Source: Paenibacillus qinlingensis | GTDB taxonomy: Bacteria; Bacillota; Bacilli; Paenibacillales; NBRC-103111 | DNA: 64,000 bases | Reading direction: 5' to 3' | NCBI RefSeq assembly: GCF_013204845.1 | Contig: NZ_JABMKY010000010.1 | Span: 186,001-250,000, forward strand | Shown here: positions 28,470 to 37,304 of the stretch, in pieces | Numbering within the stretch: position 1 is the stretch's first letter | Layout: each line of letters starts with the position of its first letter | Notes under the pieces: model-generated | Seen by the model: the letters and a program-made list of their open reading frames with translations, nothing else | What the model was told of the DNA's origin: nothing | Database searches by the model: none | Position numbers and translations under genes: made by a program

Positions 28470-28997
28470 TTGCTTCGTGTTCACAACCTCAAGAAATTCG
28501 ATAACACCGGACAAGATTTGGAAGACTTGATCACCATCGGGACGATTGGATTAATTAAAGCTATCGAGTCATTCTCGCCGAATAAGGGCACGAAGCTGGC
28601 GACTTTTGCAGCACGTTGTATCGAGAACGAGATCTTGATGCATCTGCGCTCCTTGAAGAAAACGCGGAAAGATGTGTCCCTACATGATCCCATTGGAACG
28701 GATAAAGAAGGGAATGAAATTACACTCATCGACATACTTGGCAGCGAGGCGGACGATGTGGTGGATGCGGTTCAGTTAAAGATTGAGAATTCGATAATTT
28801 ACAGGAATCTGGAAATTTTGGACGACCGGGAGAAGGAAGTTGTGGTTGGACGGTTTGGGTTAGAGCTTGGCGGCGAAGAGAGGACGCAGCGAGAGATCGC
28901 GAAAGAGTTGGGGATTTCTTGTTCCTATGTGTCACGTATTGAGAAGCGGGCGTTAATGAAGCTATATCATGAATTTTATAAGGCGAAGGTAAGGTAG
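28470..28997 (+). pseudogene. 5'-truncated sigK, module copy 3
   Basis: It has the same truncated beginning as copy 2 (TTGCTTCGTGTTCACAACCT, then AAGAAATTCGA). The remaining ~165 residues match SigK except for several non-synonymous changes (GED to GQD, ISIG to ITIG, EKSKIY to ENSIIY, SRSY to SCSY and a C-terminal KVR extension). Missing N-terminal regions and the accumulating replacements in the helix-turn-helix indicate decay. The sequence between it and the ATPase resembles copy 1 (CTTCATTTATTTGGCATCAA) more than copy 2. Confidence 0.8.
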
Positions 28998-29069
28998 GCA
29001 AGGTGAGGGCGACACGTCGGTGAATCGTATTCTTCATTTATTTGGCATCAAATAATGGAGGCGAAGACA

Positions 29070-29617
29070 ATGAAAGCCTTAATTCAGATTGAGCATGTGA
29101 GTAAATTTTACCATATGGGTGGGGAAACCATACGGGCGTTGGACGACATTTCGTTAGATATCGCGCACGGTGAGTATGTTGCTATAATAGGGCCGTCGGG
29201 ATCTGGGAAGTCCACGTTGATGAACATCATCGGTTGTTTGGATGTGTCGGATGAAGGCCAGTATGTTCTGGATGGGAAGCAGATTCACTCGCTGAAGGAT
29301 TCACAATTAGCTGAGATTCGGAATCGGAAGATTGGGTTTGTTTTTCAGAGCTTCAACTTGCTGCCAAGATTAAATGCGTATGAGAATGTGGAGTTACCGT
29401 TGATCTATCGCGGGCTGACGCGGAAACAGCGAGAGCTATTAGTATTACAGGCGTTGGAAGCAGTGGATCTACTCGACCGGAGGAAACACTTTCCTTCGGA
29501 ACTTTCAGGCGGCTAAATGAGCAGGGACGGACAATTATTGTGATTACGCATGATCGGCAGGTTGCAGAGCAGGCAAAACGGGTAGTGCGCTTTCGGGATG
29601 GGCGGTTGGTGCATTAA
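29070..29617 (+). pseudogene. MacB/LolD-type ATPase with internal deletion, module copy 3
   Basis: It is intact from ATG 29070 (GGAGG upstream) through Walker A and the Q-loop to ELSGG, where the sequence jumps to [15 protein letters not shown]. Compared with copy 1 this removes about 124 bp between short GGCGG-like matches, deleting the rest of the signature, Walker B and D-loop and shifting frame so that translation stops at TAA 29514-29516. The 3' end (ending RLVH-stop, 29615-29617) is still present. It is certainly non-functional as an ATPase. Confidence 0.9.
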
Positions 29618-29631
29618 CATGTATACTATCG

Positions 29632-29659
29632 GCCTTACGATAAAAATCGTAAGGCTTTA
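29632..29659 (+). terminator. Hairpin terminator after ATPase copy 3
   Basis: A perfect 10-bp stem GCCTTACGAT / ATCGTAAGGC with an AAAA loop, followed by a short TTTAAT tract. Confidence 0.65.
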
Positions 29660-29686
29660 ATCCGTGTATAAGATGAGTAGAAGAAA

Positions 29687-29731
29687 CCCCGAAAAAATAA
29701 AAGAGGTCAACTAGTAATAACTAGCTGACCT
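29687..29731 (-). terminator. Terminator of the sulfonate-type transporter operon
   Basis: On the minus strand AGGTCAgCTAGT / ACTAGtTGACCT is followed by CTTTTATTTTTTC, 22 bp beyond the permease stop codon. Confidence 0.85.
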
Positions 29732-29753
29732 TCATGGGCTGAAACTCTTTGTC

Positions 29754-30539
29754 CTATTTACTATCTACACCGTTATAATTATCTCTCCAGCGAAGAAGCC
29801 GATCTTCGAGTTTGCGGACAAAGGAATCTGTAAACTTGCCCACTAGAGCAAATATGACAATTCCGACGAATACAACATCTGTTTGGGCAAATTGTCTCGC
29901 ATCCGAGATCATGTAGCCTACGCCGGAATTAGCTCCCATCAATTCAGCGACAATAAGGCTCAACCAAGCCATGCCAATCGATAGTCGAACACCAAGTAGA
30001 ATGTTGGGCATCGCCGAAGGCAATATCAGCTTAGTAATCTGCTTGAATCGACTGAACTCGAGCACACGAGAAACTTCGAACAGCTTAGAATCAATCCCTC
30101 GGATACCTAGAAAGGTGTTCAGATAGAGAGGGAAAAAGGCACCTTTTGCAATTAACAATACCTTAGAAAACTCGCCGAATCCGAACCAAAGAATGAATAA
30201 AGGCATAATAGCCAAGTGAGGAACAGTTCTAATCATTTGGAGAGTAGGGTCCAAGGTGTATTCCGTTTTTCGAAAAAAGCCTACAAGCAAGCCTGATAGC
30301 AGGCCGAGACCGCCACCAATCGCAAAACCGATAACAGCGCGATATATACTGACAGAAAGGTTATCGAATAAAATACCATCGCTAATTAAGCTGATGAAGG
30401 CTTTGAAAATGTTGATTGGTGTGGGAAGCAATTGGGGTGCGACCCAATGCAGCGATCCGACCAATTGCCAAACCGCTATAATGATGACAGGCAAAATGAG
30501 GCCATACACATATTTCTTATAATTCTCGCGAGTTTTCAT
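29754..30539 (-). CDS. ABC transporter permease, SsuC/TauC type
   Basis: A 261-aa inner-membrane permease of the nitrate/sulfonate/taurine family (BPD_transp_1) with about six helices. The cytoplasmic coupling loop is EVSRVLEFSRFKQITKLILPSAMPNI, whose family EAA-like glycine region is G-x-x-x-S-K-x-F-x-VSR. RTVPHLAIMPLFILWFGFGE is the characteristic SsuC/TauC stretch. It is third in the minus-strand operon SBP, dehydrogenase, permease (gaps 26 and 29 bp). The matching ATPase is encoded separately at 33696-34460. AGAGGA precedes the start. Confidence 0.85.
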   Translation of the reverse strand: MKTRENYKKYVYGLILPVIIIAVWQLVGSLHWVAPQLLPTPINIFKAFISLISDGILFDNLSVSIYRAVIGFAIGGGLGLLSGLLVGFFRKTEYTLDPTLQMIRTVPHLAIMPLFILWFGFGEFSKVLLIAKGAFFPLYLNTFLGIRGIDSKLFEVSRVLEFSRFKQITKLILPSAMPNILLGVRLSIGMAWLSLIVAELMGANSGVGYMISDARQFAQTDVVFVGIVIFALVGKFTDSFVRKLEDRLLRWRDNYNGVDSK

Positions 30540-30568
30540 AGAAAGTCCTCTTTAGTGGTAGTCTGATG

Positions 30569-31561
30569 TTATTCATCTCGCAGTTGTTTGTGCATATACG
30601 CAATAACAGATTCATGGACGGTAATAACACCAGATGCCAGACTTTCACGGTAGCGCTGTTCGGAGGCTTGGCCAGGATAAGTAATGGACTTGTCTGGATC
30701 GAGTGTCGGAATGTTGTTAATTTCGCTCAAAAATCCCGTGATTTGTTCTTTGAAAGACTCTACGGTATGACCGAAGGCGGTAGGATCGATTAATTGGATC
30801 AATGCGCCTCTTCCTTTTCCAGGACCTTTGGAGCCAATCGGCACATTAACAAGTGCTCCGCTTAGCATTTCAAATGCCAAAGCAAGTCCAAAGCCTTTAT
30901 AGCCGCCAAAAGGAGACAAATATTTAACGTCAGCAGGGTTGGTTGTTGGATATCCTTGTTGATCAACACCCCAAGTATCAGGGATGGTTTCCTCATTATA
31001 TTTGGCTAAAGTTACATGACCCCATGCACGCTCGGAAGTGGCCATATCCAGAACAAACAATGGCTCCGTATGTGGAAAAGCAATACCAATTGGGGTGTTG
31101 TTCACGGCAGCTACTGTTCCTCCCGGAGGAGTCATAACGCTTGTACCGCCATAAGCGAATACAAGTGTGATTGCACCCTGCTCGGCGCCATACCTGGCAA
31201 TCGTACCTGAACAATTAAAACGGGTAATATCCGTTAGGCCGATCGTAATCATTTTACGGTCAGTGAGAAAGGGAATAGCCAAATCAATGGCTTCACGGGC
31301 AACAATATGCCCAATGTCTCGATTACCTATGATATGCATGTAAGATCCGTCAAAAGGACCAACCTGATAGGTTCCCTTGTCCTCGAAGGACTCGACAGCA
31401 TTTCTAAAGAAGGTAATGCCATGAGAGGAGCGGCCTCTGAGGTGAGCTTCCAAATAGTCTTCGGTTACGATTTCTGCTTCACGCTTCGTTGCTCCATGTT
31501 TAAGGAGGACTTGTCTGCCAAGCTCTCTCAGCTCCTGAATGGGAAGAGTTACTGTATTCAT
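30569..31561 (-). CDS. Ldh_2-family malate/lactate/sulfolactate dehydrogenase
   Basis: A 330-aa NAD(P)-dependent oxidoreductase of the malate/L-lactate dehydrogenase (Ldh_2, YlbC/ComC-like) family, which is unrelated to classical LDH. Family landmarks are ATKREAEIVTEDYLEAHLRG (N-terminal), RGRSSHGI (substrate histidine), NRDIGHIVA, VNNTPIGIAFP, LDMATSERAWG and PFGGYKGFGLALAFEMLSGAL. Known members oxidise malate, lactate, ureidoglycolate or sulfolactate. Being sandwiched between the lipoprotein and permease genes of a sulfonate-type importer, it probably acts on the imported 2-hydroxy acid, or interconverts it with the 2-oxo acid. A sulfolactate-type substrate is an attractive but unproven guess. 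Confidence 0.85.
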   Translation of the reverse strand: MNTVTLPIQELRELGRQVLLKHGATKREAEIVTEDYLEAHLRGRSSHGITFFRNAVESFEDKGTYQVGPFDGSYMHIIGNRDIGHIVAREAIDLAIPFLTDRKMITIGLTDITRFNCSGTIARYGAEQGAITLVFAYGGTSVMTPPGGTVAAVNNTPIGIAFPHTEPLFVLDMATSERAWGHVTLAKYNEETIPDTWGVDQQGYPTTNPADVKYLSPFGGYKGFGLALAFEMLSGALVNVPIGSKGPGKGRGALIQLIDPTAFGHTVESFKEQITGFLSEINNIPTLDPDKSITYPGQASEQRYRESLASGVITVHESVIAYMHKQLRDE

Positions 31562-31587
31562 GATGTAGGATCACCCTGCCTTGTGAA

Positions 31588-32634
31588 TTATTTATTGTTT
31601 TTAATATCTTCTAATGCTTGTTTCATGTAAGTGTTGTCAACGACTTTGGATGGATCGACTAATTTGTTAATTGCTTTTTCATTCAGGAGGAATTGGGCGA
31701 GATCTTGCTGGCCTTTTACGAACTCATCAGAAACCGGCAGCGTCGCGAAGCTGACATTTTTAATGACGGATTTCACAACGTCTGCATTGAGTTTAGTCCC
31801 TTCAGAGTAAATTTTCACAGCTTCATCAAAGTTCTGATTTTGCCACTGCAAGGTTTTCTCTAGTACTTTTAAGTAGGCTGTAACCAGCTCAGGATGTTCT
31901 TCAGCGAATTTAGTACGAGCCACGTGGAAGGCTGGGCTAATATAGTTAATATTTGAACCATCAGCTAGCACAATCGCACCGTCATTGACGACAGAAGTAG
32001 ACAGGTAAGGCTCGCCAATGGCCCAAGCATCAACGGAACCACCGATAAATGCTGCTTTCGCATCGTCGGCAGTAAGTTGAATGGTTTGAATATCTCCTGG
32101 TTTCAAGCCCGCCTTATCGATCAATCGGAACAACATATCATAGCCGCTGGTTGCTTTGGCAACGGCGATTTTTTTACCTTTTAATTGTTCAACACTTTTA
32201 ATTGCACTGCCTTTTTGGACGAGCAAGGCATTGTTTTTGGAACCTGTGCTGCCAACGGCGATTTCTTTGAAAGGAATATCTGCGATTTGCGCAGTAATAA
32301 CAGGCGTATTGCCCGTTACAGCCAAATCAAGGCGATTCGTAAGGATGGCATCAAATTGGGGCGGTCCGCCTTGTACCTCGAGCCAGTTCACTTTTGCATT
32401 ATGCTTAGCAAACTCTTCTTCAAACCATTTCTTTTGTTGGGCTAGGACCAGCGGGGCCACTGCGTGCTGAACACCAATATTCACGACAACTTCTTTTTGG
32501 GAAGCAGGTGCGCTTGAACTTGGGCTTGGTACAGTGCTGCTCGATGCAGCAGGGCTTGTCTTACTACCGCATGCGGACATAACAAGTAACAAACTTAGCG
32601 CCAAAGCGGGGACAGCAATTTTTGAAAATTTCAT
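31588..32634 (-). CDS. ABC transporter substrate-binding lipoprotein, SsuA/NMT1 type
   Basis: A 348-aa lipoprotein: signal peptide with lipobox LLVMSAC-G (Cys near residue 22), a Ser/Pro/Ala-rich linker, then an aliphatic-sulfonate/NMT1-like periplasmic-binding fold. Motifs are INIGVQHAVAPLVLAQQKKW-like, WLEVQGGPPQFDAILTNRLD, VGSTGSKNNALLVQKGSAIK, GKKIAVAKATSGYDMLFRLI and WAIGEPYLSTSV. It delivers the substrate to the SsuC/SsuB-like partners in this cluster. It is first gene of the operon (GAGGGAG upstream), divergent from the LysR regulator with inverted-repeat operators between. Confidence 0.85.
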   Translation of the reverse strand: MKFSKIAVPALALSLLLVMSACGSKTSPAASSSTVPSPSSSAPASQKEVVVNIGVQHAVAPLVLAQQKKWFEEEFAKHNAKVNWLEVQGGPPQFDAILTNRLDLAVTGNTPVITAQIADIPFKEIAVGSTGSKNNALLVQKGSAIKSVEQLKGKKIAVAKATSGYDMLFRLIDKAGLKPGDIQTIQLTADDAKAAFIGGSVDAWAIGEPYLSTSVVNDGAIVLADGSNINYISPAFHVARTKFAEEHPELVTAYLKVLEKTLQWQNQNFDEAVKIYSEGTKLNADVVKSVIKNVSFATLPVSDEFVKGQQDLAQFLLNEKAINKLVDPSKVVDNTYMKQALEDIKNNK

Positions 32635-32671
32635 GAGTAATCTCCCTCTCTTATACCTTGAAGTGGTTTTA

Positions 32672-32725
32672 GTTTACTATATCCGAGTAAACAAGTATAT
32701 TAACTATGTGTTATACTGATATAAC
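32672..32725. promoter_or_regulatory. Divergent operator region with two inverted repeats
   Basis: GTTTAC-N9-GTAAAC (32672-32692) and GTTATA-CTGA-TATAAC (32710-32725) lie between the lipoprotein operon and the LysR gene. They have the spacing and place expected of LysR-type recognition and activation sites. Confidence 0.55.
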
Positions 32726-32754
32726 TTCAGGTTATTGCTAAAAGGGGTTTGGAT

Positions 32755-33660
32755 ATGAATATTGAGCAATTAGAATACATTGTGAATATTGCAAGGACAG
32801 GTTCGATATCCACAACAGCTGAAATCATGCATGTTTCCCAGGCAGGGATCAGTAAAGCCTTGGCGAGATTGGAGAAAGAGATTGGATTTGAGCTATTTGA
32901 ACGCACGCGTATAGGGACGCTTCCAACTGACCGTGGGAGAATCATTATTGATAAAGCAAATGAGGCGCTCTTGAAGATTCAAGATGTCAGGGACGCCGTC
33001 CTTATGCAAAATGACCACATCGAAGGCGAAGTTCGATTATCTGTGAGCCCGAATTTTATGGCGGTGTTACCAAAGTCCATTGTTTCCTTCAAAAATTACT
33101 ACCCTTACGTTCGATTAGAAATCATTGAGAAAGATTCCATAGATATTATCGAGGACATAAAGCAAAACAAAACGGACATGGGTTTGATTTATTTGAATCA
33201 TGAGCCTAAAGTTACCGAGGAACTGTGGTTAACGAAGATGTTCGAATCGCGGGTAGTCATTTGTGTAAGTAAGCATTCATGGCTCGCTACCAAAACCAGC
33301 GTTACCCGCAAAGATTTAATTGCACAACCGTTTGTTAGCATAAACGGGAGCTTTTCAAACCGTTACATGGCGCAATTTAAAGAGAAATATGGTCCAGTCA
33401 ACATTATTTTTACATCGAACAATCAAGAAGTGCTGAAGCGGACGATTGCCGAGGGGGCAGCCATAGGCATTTTCATTGAATTTAGTATTAAAAAGGATCC
33501 ATTGATAACGAGTGGTGAAATTGTAGCTATTCCTCTGGTGAGTAACGAGAGCAACATCGTAACTTTTGGCTGTGCACGCTCGAAGAAACAGAATTTCCCA
33601 AGAACGCATCAAGTATTTTTGAAATATTTATTAAATGAAATTCATACACTCGAAAAATAA
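32755..33660 (+). CDS. LysR-family transcriptional regulator
   Basis: A 301-aa LysR regulator. The N-terminal winged helix-turn-helix begins MNIEQLEYIVNIARTGSIST and includes HVSQAGISKALARLEKEIGF and ELFERT. The C-terminal effector domain (residues ~90-295) binds a small inducer. ATG 32755 with AAAGGGG 8 bp upstream is preferred over TTG 32749. It is divergent from the transporter/dehydrogenase operon and convergent with the ATPase gene, so it is the obvious candidate to control both, in the manner of CysB/Cbl-type control of sulfonate genes; the inducer is unknown. Confidence 0.85.
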   Translation: MNIEQLEYIVNIARTGSISTTAEIMHVSQAGISKALARLEKEIGFELFERTRIGTLPTDRGRIIIDKANEALLKIQDVRDAVLMQNDHIEGEVRLSVSPNFMAVLPKSIVSFKNYYPYVRLEIIEKDSIDIIEDIKQNKTDMGLIYLNHEPKVTEELWLTKMFESRVVICVSKHSWLATKTSVTRKDLIAQPFVSINGSFSNRYMAQFKEKYGPVNIIFTSNNQEVLKRTIAEGAAIGIFIEFSIKKDPLITSGEIVAIPLVSNESNIVTFGCARSKKQNFPRTHQVFLKYLLNEIHTLEK

Positions 33661-33662
33661 AA

Positions 33663-33690
33663 AAAGATCCGCCTCAATGGCGAATCTTTC
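33663..33690. terminator. Bidirectional terminator between LysR and ATPase genes
   Basis: AAAGATCCGCC / GGCGAATCTTT with a 5-nt loop. On the minus strand it is followed by a long T run, so it mainly ends the ATPase transcript. Confidence 0.8.
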
Positions 33691-33695
33691 GTATT

Positions 33696-34460
33696 TTAAA
33701 TGGAGTAAGCGGGTTCCATTTCTTCATGTCCGCCTAGTGCTTGCATAACACGTCTGCGATATTCCAGGAACGTCGTGGAAACATGAGAACGCGGATGATG
33801 TAACTCAATAGGAATAATTTCCTTAATTGTGCCAGGTTTAGCTTCCATGACGACAATGCGATCGGCCAAAAAGATGGCTTCATCAATATCGTGAGTGACG
33901 AGCAGCATCGTCATCCGGTTCTCACGCCAAATGTCTAGCAGAGCTTTCTGCATATGATTTCGGGTAAAGGCATCTAGAGCTCCAAAGGGTTCATCAAGTA
34001 GAAGAAGTGTGGGCTGATGCATAAGTGCGCGCGCGATTGCCACCCGTTGGGACATTCCGCCTGAAAGCTGTTTGGGAAAAGCCTTCTCGAAGCCGGTTAA
34101 CTTGACTAATTCAATCACTTTTTTCACTTGTTGCCGGACTGCTGGATCTTTGAGAGATTGATTGGCAGCTATATTTTTCTCAACGGTTAACCAAGGGAAC
34201 AACCGGTGTTCTTGAAAGATGACGCCTTTTTCAATACTTGGCTTTGTCACTGGTTGATCGTCTAAAAGGACTGAGCCTTCATAGTTGACGTCTAGCCCTG
34301 CGGCAATCTTTAACAATGTGCTTTTTCCACAGCCGCTTGGGCCAATGATGGCTACAAACTCATCCTGTTGTAATTCCAGATTCACATTGCGCAGTGCGTG
34401 GACAGTGCTTTCCTTCGAAACAAACGTTTTGTTCACATGCCTAAATTTTACGTTCGCCAT
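33696..34460 (-). CDS. ABC transporter ATPase, SsuB/TauB type
   Basis: A 254-aa ATPase of the nitrate/sulfonate/taurine importer family: Walker A GPSGCGKST, Q-loop VIFQEHRLFPWLTV (the EHRLFPW form typical of SsuB/TauB), signature LSGGMSQR, Walker B LLLLDEPFGALD and H-loop VTHDIDEA. It should energise the permease at 29754-30539. It has its own promoter region and terminator, separated from the rest of the transporter operon by the LysR gene. GAGGTGAA precedes ATG 34458-34460. Confidence 0.9.
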   Translation of the reverse strand: MANVKFRHVNKTFVSKESTVHALRNVNLELQQDEFVAIIGPSGCGKSTLLKIAAGLDVNYEGSVLLDDQPVTKPSIEKGVIFQEHRLFPWLTVEKNIAANQSLKDPAVRQQVKKVIELVKLTGFEKAFPKQLSGGMSQRVAIARALMHQPTLLLLDEPFGALDAFTRNHMQKALLDIWRENRMTMLLVTHDIDEAIFLADRIVVMEAKPGTIKEIIPIELHHPRSHVSTTFLEYRRRVMQALGGHEEMEPAYSI

Positions 34461-34621
34461 GCTGATTTCACCTCGTATGTAGGAGCTTAAAGAATTGGAG
34501 TTATATGAGTTGAAATGTTAATTTAAGTGTTGGGGAAAGTCAAGGGAAATCTTCCATTTGCGCCCGAGGAATACACTGGGATTCATAAGCTCTTATGAAA
34601 AATGAATGGGATAGATAGGTA

Positions 34622-34665
34622 ACACAAGAGCAAGAGTAGCTAAATGCTATTCTTGCTCTTGTGTT
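34622..34665. terminator. Strong bidirectional terminator
   Basis: A 19-bp near-perfect stem (ACACAAGAGCAAGAGTAGC with its complement, one wobble pair) and a 4-nt loop. It ends the dioxygenase transcript on the minus strand. Confidence 0.9.
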
Positions 34666-34687
34666 TATTCTGCTTTCTTATGGCTGT

Positions 34688-36265
34688 CTAGAAAGTACTA
34701 ACTTTGCTCGTATCTGGACACCAGCGAGAAGAACGGTAATAACGAATCAAGATATCTACGGCTTCCGCTGTTCGTAGATGGGTGAGCGCTTCCGCTGCAT
34801 AAGCTCTGACGTAACGGTCTTTGCTATAAAGAGCTTCTTCCAAGGAATGGACAGCTTCGCTTACATCGCCAACATGACCGGTACGAAGCAGTGACAGTGC
34901 AGCGGTATACCCAATCTTATTCGTAATGTAACGCTGAGAACCCACATAAGACGTTCTTGATGCTTGATTACTCGAATCTGAGGAGAAGTCATTTTCACTT
35001 TCTAAGGATTCCTTCAGAACTTTTGCTAATGCTGAAACAATGGATTCATCAGCATTTTTAATCATACCTAGTGCTTCGACCGCATTTCGGCGAACCCATT
35101 CGCTTTCATCTTGTAAACTTAAGATCAGCGCGGAGATAACCTCACCTGCGGAAGATCCAATCATCCCAAGTACGAATGCTGCTAATGCCCTACGTTTTTC
35201 ATCTTCATGCTTCATAACGCCGAGCAGCTCTGGAATTGCCTCAACACCTGCTGCTTGCAATCCATATGCTGCTCGTTCCGCAATAAGGGTTGAGCCCTTA
35301 GCGAGATGACTGATTAGGGTGTTAATACCTTGTGTTCCAAGGTGTCCAAGCGCATAGGTTGCATTTAAAGCTGTTGTTTCGACCGGATCATTTAAAAGAA
35401 CACCTAGCGAAGAAGCGCAAGAAGAAGCTGCTACTCCTAACAGGCCCAATTCGTCAGCGGATTTTCCACGAATGGTAGGGTCTTCGGACTTAAGGTTTTG
35501 CTGTAATGATAACAATCGGTTCTCGGTGGAACTCTTGTTATCTTGTTTTATTATTCGTTCTCCCCGAAGCCAATCCCAAACGTCCTGCCATAAATTTAAG
35601 TGGATAGCAGGTGTTCCTTCCGGTATAATCATCTCCTTGTTTTGATGATTCCAGGTTGGAAACTCAGGTGCACGCAATCTAAGGAATTGAAATTTAAGCA
35701 TATATCGATCTAATTGTGTTACATTAAGCGATGCTCTATGCCATAAGTCAAAATGCACGAGCACCATAGTGCCTGCTTTCCCTGTGGGTAACAAAGTTTC
35801 GCCTTGTGCGTCGATAAATTTTTCGTAATATTGCGTTCCTGGCATGATTGCAGTAGGGCCTAAATCTTCTGTAATATCGTGAGTGTAGTAGAAAATCATT
35901 GCCCACCACGGACGGTGGCTGCGCATAGAAGACCAATAGCCGTCTTTGTGCCATTGTCCGCCCCCAGGAGTTTCATTTCCAGGTTGATTGTAATGACAGT
36001 GGCGATGAGGATGCATGTAATAATCGGGACCTAGTACACTGCTTAAGGCTCCCTTGACGGTCGGTGTATCGAACAGTTGTTGAATGTCTGGGACGCGTGG
36101 CAGGATGTTGTTTCCTGGATTTCCCTCATTGTGCATAACATGATTAATCTGATTCATGATGCTTTGATGAAGCTGATTAGGTAATTCGTTTCGTAGAACA
36201 AGATAACCTTTTGTAATAAAGTGCAACATTTGCTCGTCAGTCAACAAATAATTGGTTTCTATCAT
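34688..36265 (-). CDS. Phytanoyl-CoA dioxygenase (PhyH) fused to HEAT repeats
   Basis: A 525-aa fusion. Residues 1-~235 form a PhyH-type Fe(II)/2-oxoglutarate dioxygenase with the facial triad H106-x-D108 (in GGQWHKDGYW) and a distal H176 (LWHRASLN), plus R187 as a candidate 2-oxoglutarate ligand. Residues ~255-520 are six or more HEAT/PBS-lyase-like repeats (NATYALGHLG, AAFVLGMIG, NAVEALGMI, YAAEALTHLR), ending near the C-terminus. PhyH enzymes hydroxylate small or lipid-like acids; HEAT repeats usually mediate protein contacts. The combination in one chain is unusual. The AraC regulator is divergent, 139 bp away, and the sulfonate-type importer is next door. Confidence 0.8.
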   Translation of the reverse strand: MIETNYLLTDEQMLHFITKGYLVLRNELPNQLHQSIMNQINHVMHNEGNPGNNILPRVPDIQQLFDTPTVKGALSSVLGPDYYMHPHRHCHYNQPGNETPGGGQWHKDGYWSSMRSHRPWWAMIFYYTHDITEDLGPTAIMPGTQYYEKFIDAQGETLLPTGKAGTMVLVHFDLWHRASLNVTQLDRYMLKFQFLRLRAPEFPTWNHQNKEMIIPEGTPAIHLNLWQDVWDWLRGERIIKQDNKSSTENRLLSLQQNLKSEDPTIRGKSADELGLLGVAASSCASSLGVLLNDPVETTALNATYALGHLGTQGINTLISHLAKGSTLIAERAAYGLQAAGVEAIPELLGVMKHEDEKRRALAAFVLGMIGSSAGEVISALILSLQDESEWVRRNAVEALGMIKNADESIVSALAKVLKESLESENDFSSDSSNQASRTSYVGSQRYITNKIGYTAALSLLRTGHVGDVSEAVHSLEEALYSKDRYVRAYAAEALTHLRTAEAVDILIRYYRSSRWCPDTSKVSTF

Positions 36266-36310
36266 TCTAAAACCTCCCTAGAAAGTATCATCTTCACTTA
36301 GAAATACTAC

Positions 36311-36380
36311 AATATTTGAAATATTTTGTATTTGCATAATCGTCAAATATTTGTACAATCGTCATATCAAATATTTTAAA
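36311..36380. promoter_or_regulatory. Divergent control region with repeated AAATATTT boxes
   Basis: AATATTTG/AAATATTT-type boxes occur four times, and ATCGTC precedes two of them (36339-36344 and 36358-36363), between the PhyH fusion and the AraC gene. Tandem direct repeats are typical AraC-family sites. Confidence 0.45.
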
Positions 36381-36404
36381 TGTGGTTGTTAGGAGGTGTT
36401 GTTA

Positions 36405-37304
36405 ATGGTGCTGGATTTCGCCGAGTTTCATCCTTATGTGTATTATGCAACCAGGTATCCTTTCTCAAAGTCTCAGACTAGCAACAATCGAATTTGTTAT
36501 ACGTCCTCACTATACTTGATAAGCGAAGGTAGAGGTGTCATTCAAATAGGTGGCCGCACTTATGAAACGGTAGCAGGTTCTCTCGTGTTCATTCCTGCTG
36601 GGCAGCTCCATCATTGGGTTGCCGACGGTCAAGAACCAATGGTTCACATTTGCTGTTATTTCGATTGGTCATATATTGCCCGCCGAGTCGATTTCACGGA
36701 TCCGGGCAGAATTTGTTTTGATGTTAATACACTGAATCCTTCCCTGATCGGTCCCCAATTTCCATATTCTTTACCCGAGCATGTGAAAGTAGAAAAGCTG
36801 CAAATATGGATGGATTTTTTTGAAAAATTTTATACAGATAACTGCTATACCAACGAGAAGACATATATCCGTAATTTAAGAATTCAGAGCAATTTCCAAC
36901 AGTTTATCGAGTTTTTTCTAACCTTTGCTTTGAAAGAAGAGCATATCCCTAATCTTCGCATGTCCAAGTTACTTGATAGCTTGGATCAGGATCTTATACT
37001 AGGCAAGCTGCAGTCACTAGAAACGTATTACAGAGAATTAGGCATAAGTCGTGGTTATTTTTTTGACTTATTTAAACAAGTAACCGGAGTACCACCTACA
37101 CAATATGTCATTCAATTTAGGATTAACCGTGCGAAAGAGGATCTCCTCTATACAAATCTGAACATCACTGAAATTGCGGAGAAACATGGTTTTTCATCTA
37201 TCCATTACTTTTCGAAGCTATTCCGTAAGATATATGGTCGATCACCACGAGAGTACCGAGAAGAGAAACATATAGAAGACCTTGCCATTAGAGATTTTGG
37301 ATGA
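36405..37304 (+). CDS. AraC-family transcriptional regulator
   Basis: A 299-aa regulator. The N-terminal cupin domain contains LISEGRGVIQIGGRTYE and GSLVFIPAGQLHHW. The C-terminal AraC DNA-binding domain has an atypical first helix-turn-helix (LETYYRELGISRGYFFDLFKQ) and a canonical second one (NITEIAEKHGFSSIHYFSKLFRK), ending YGRSPREYREEK. ATG 36405 with AGGAGG 8 bp upstream is the real start. It probably controls the divergent PhyH fusion. The last ~7 codons and the stop codon lie inside a scar of the sigK/ATPase module, so the original C-terminus has been replaced. Confidence 0.85.
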   Translation: MVLDFAEFHPYVYYATRYPFSKSQTSNNRICYTSSLYLISEGRGVIQIGGRTYETVAGSLVFIPAGQLHHWVADGQEPMVHICCYFDWSYIARRVDFTDPGRICFDVNTLNPSLIGPQFPYSLPEHVKVEKLQIWMDFFEKFYTDNCYTNEKTYIRNLRIQSNFQQFIEFFLTFALKEEHIPNLRMSKLLDSLDQDLILGKLQSLETYYRELGISRGYFFDLFKQVTGVPPTQYVIQFRINRAKEDLLYTNLNITEIAEKHGFSSIHYFSKLFRKIYGRSPREYREEKHIEDLAIRDFG

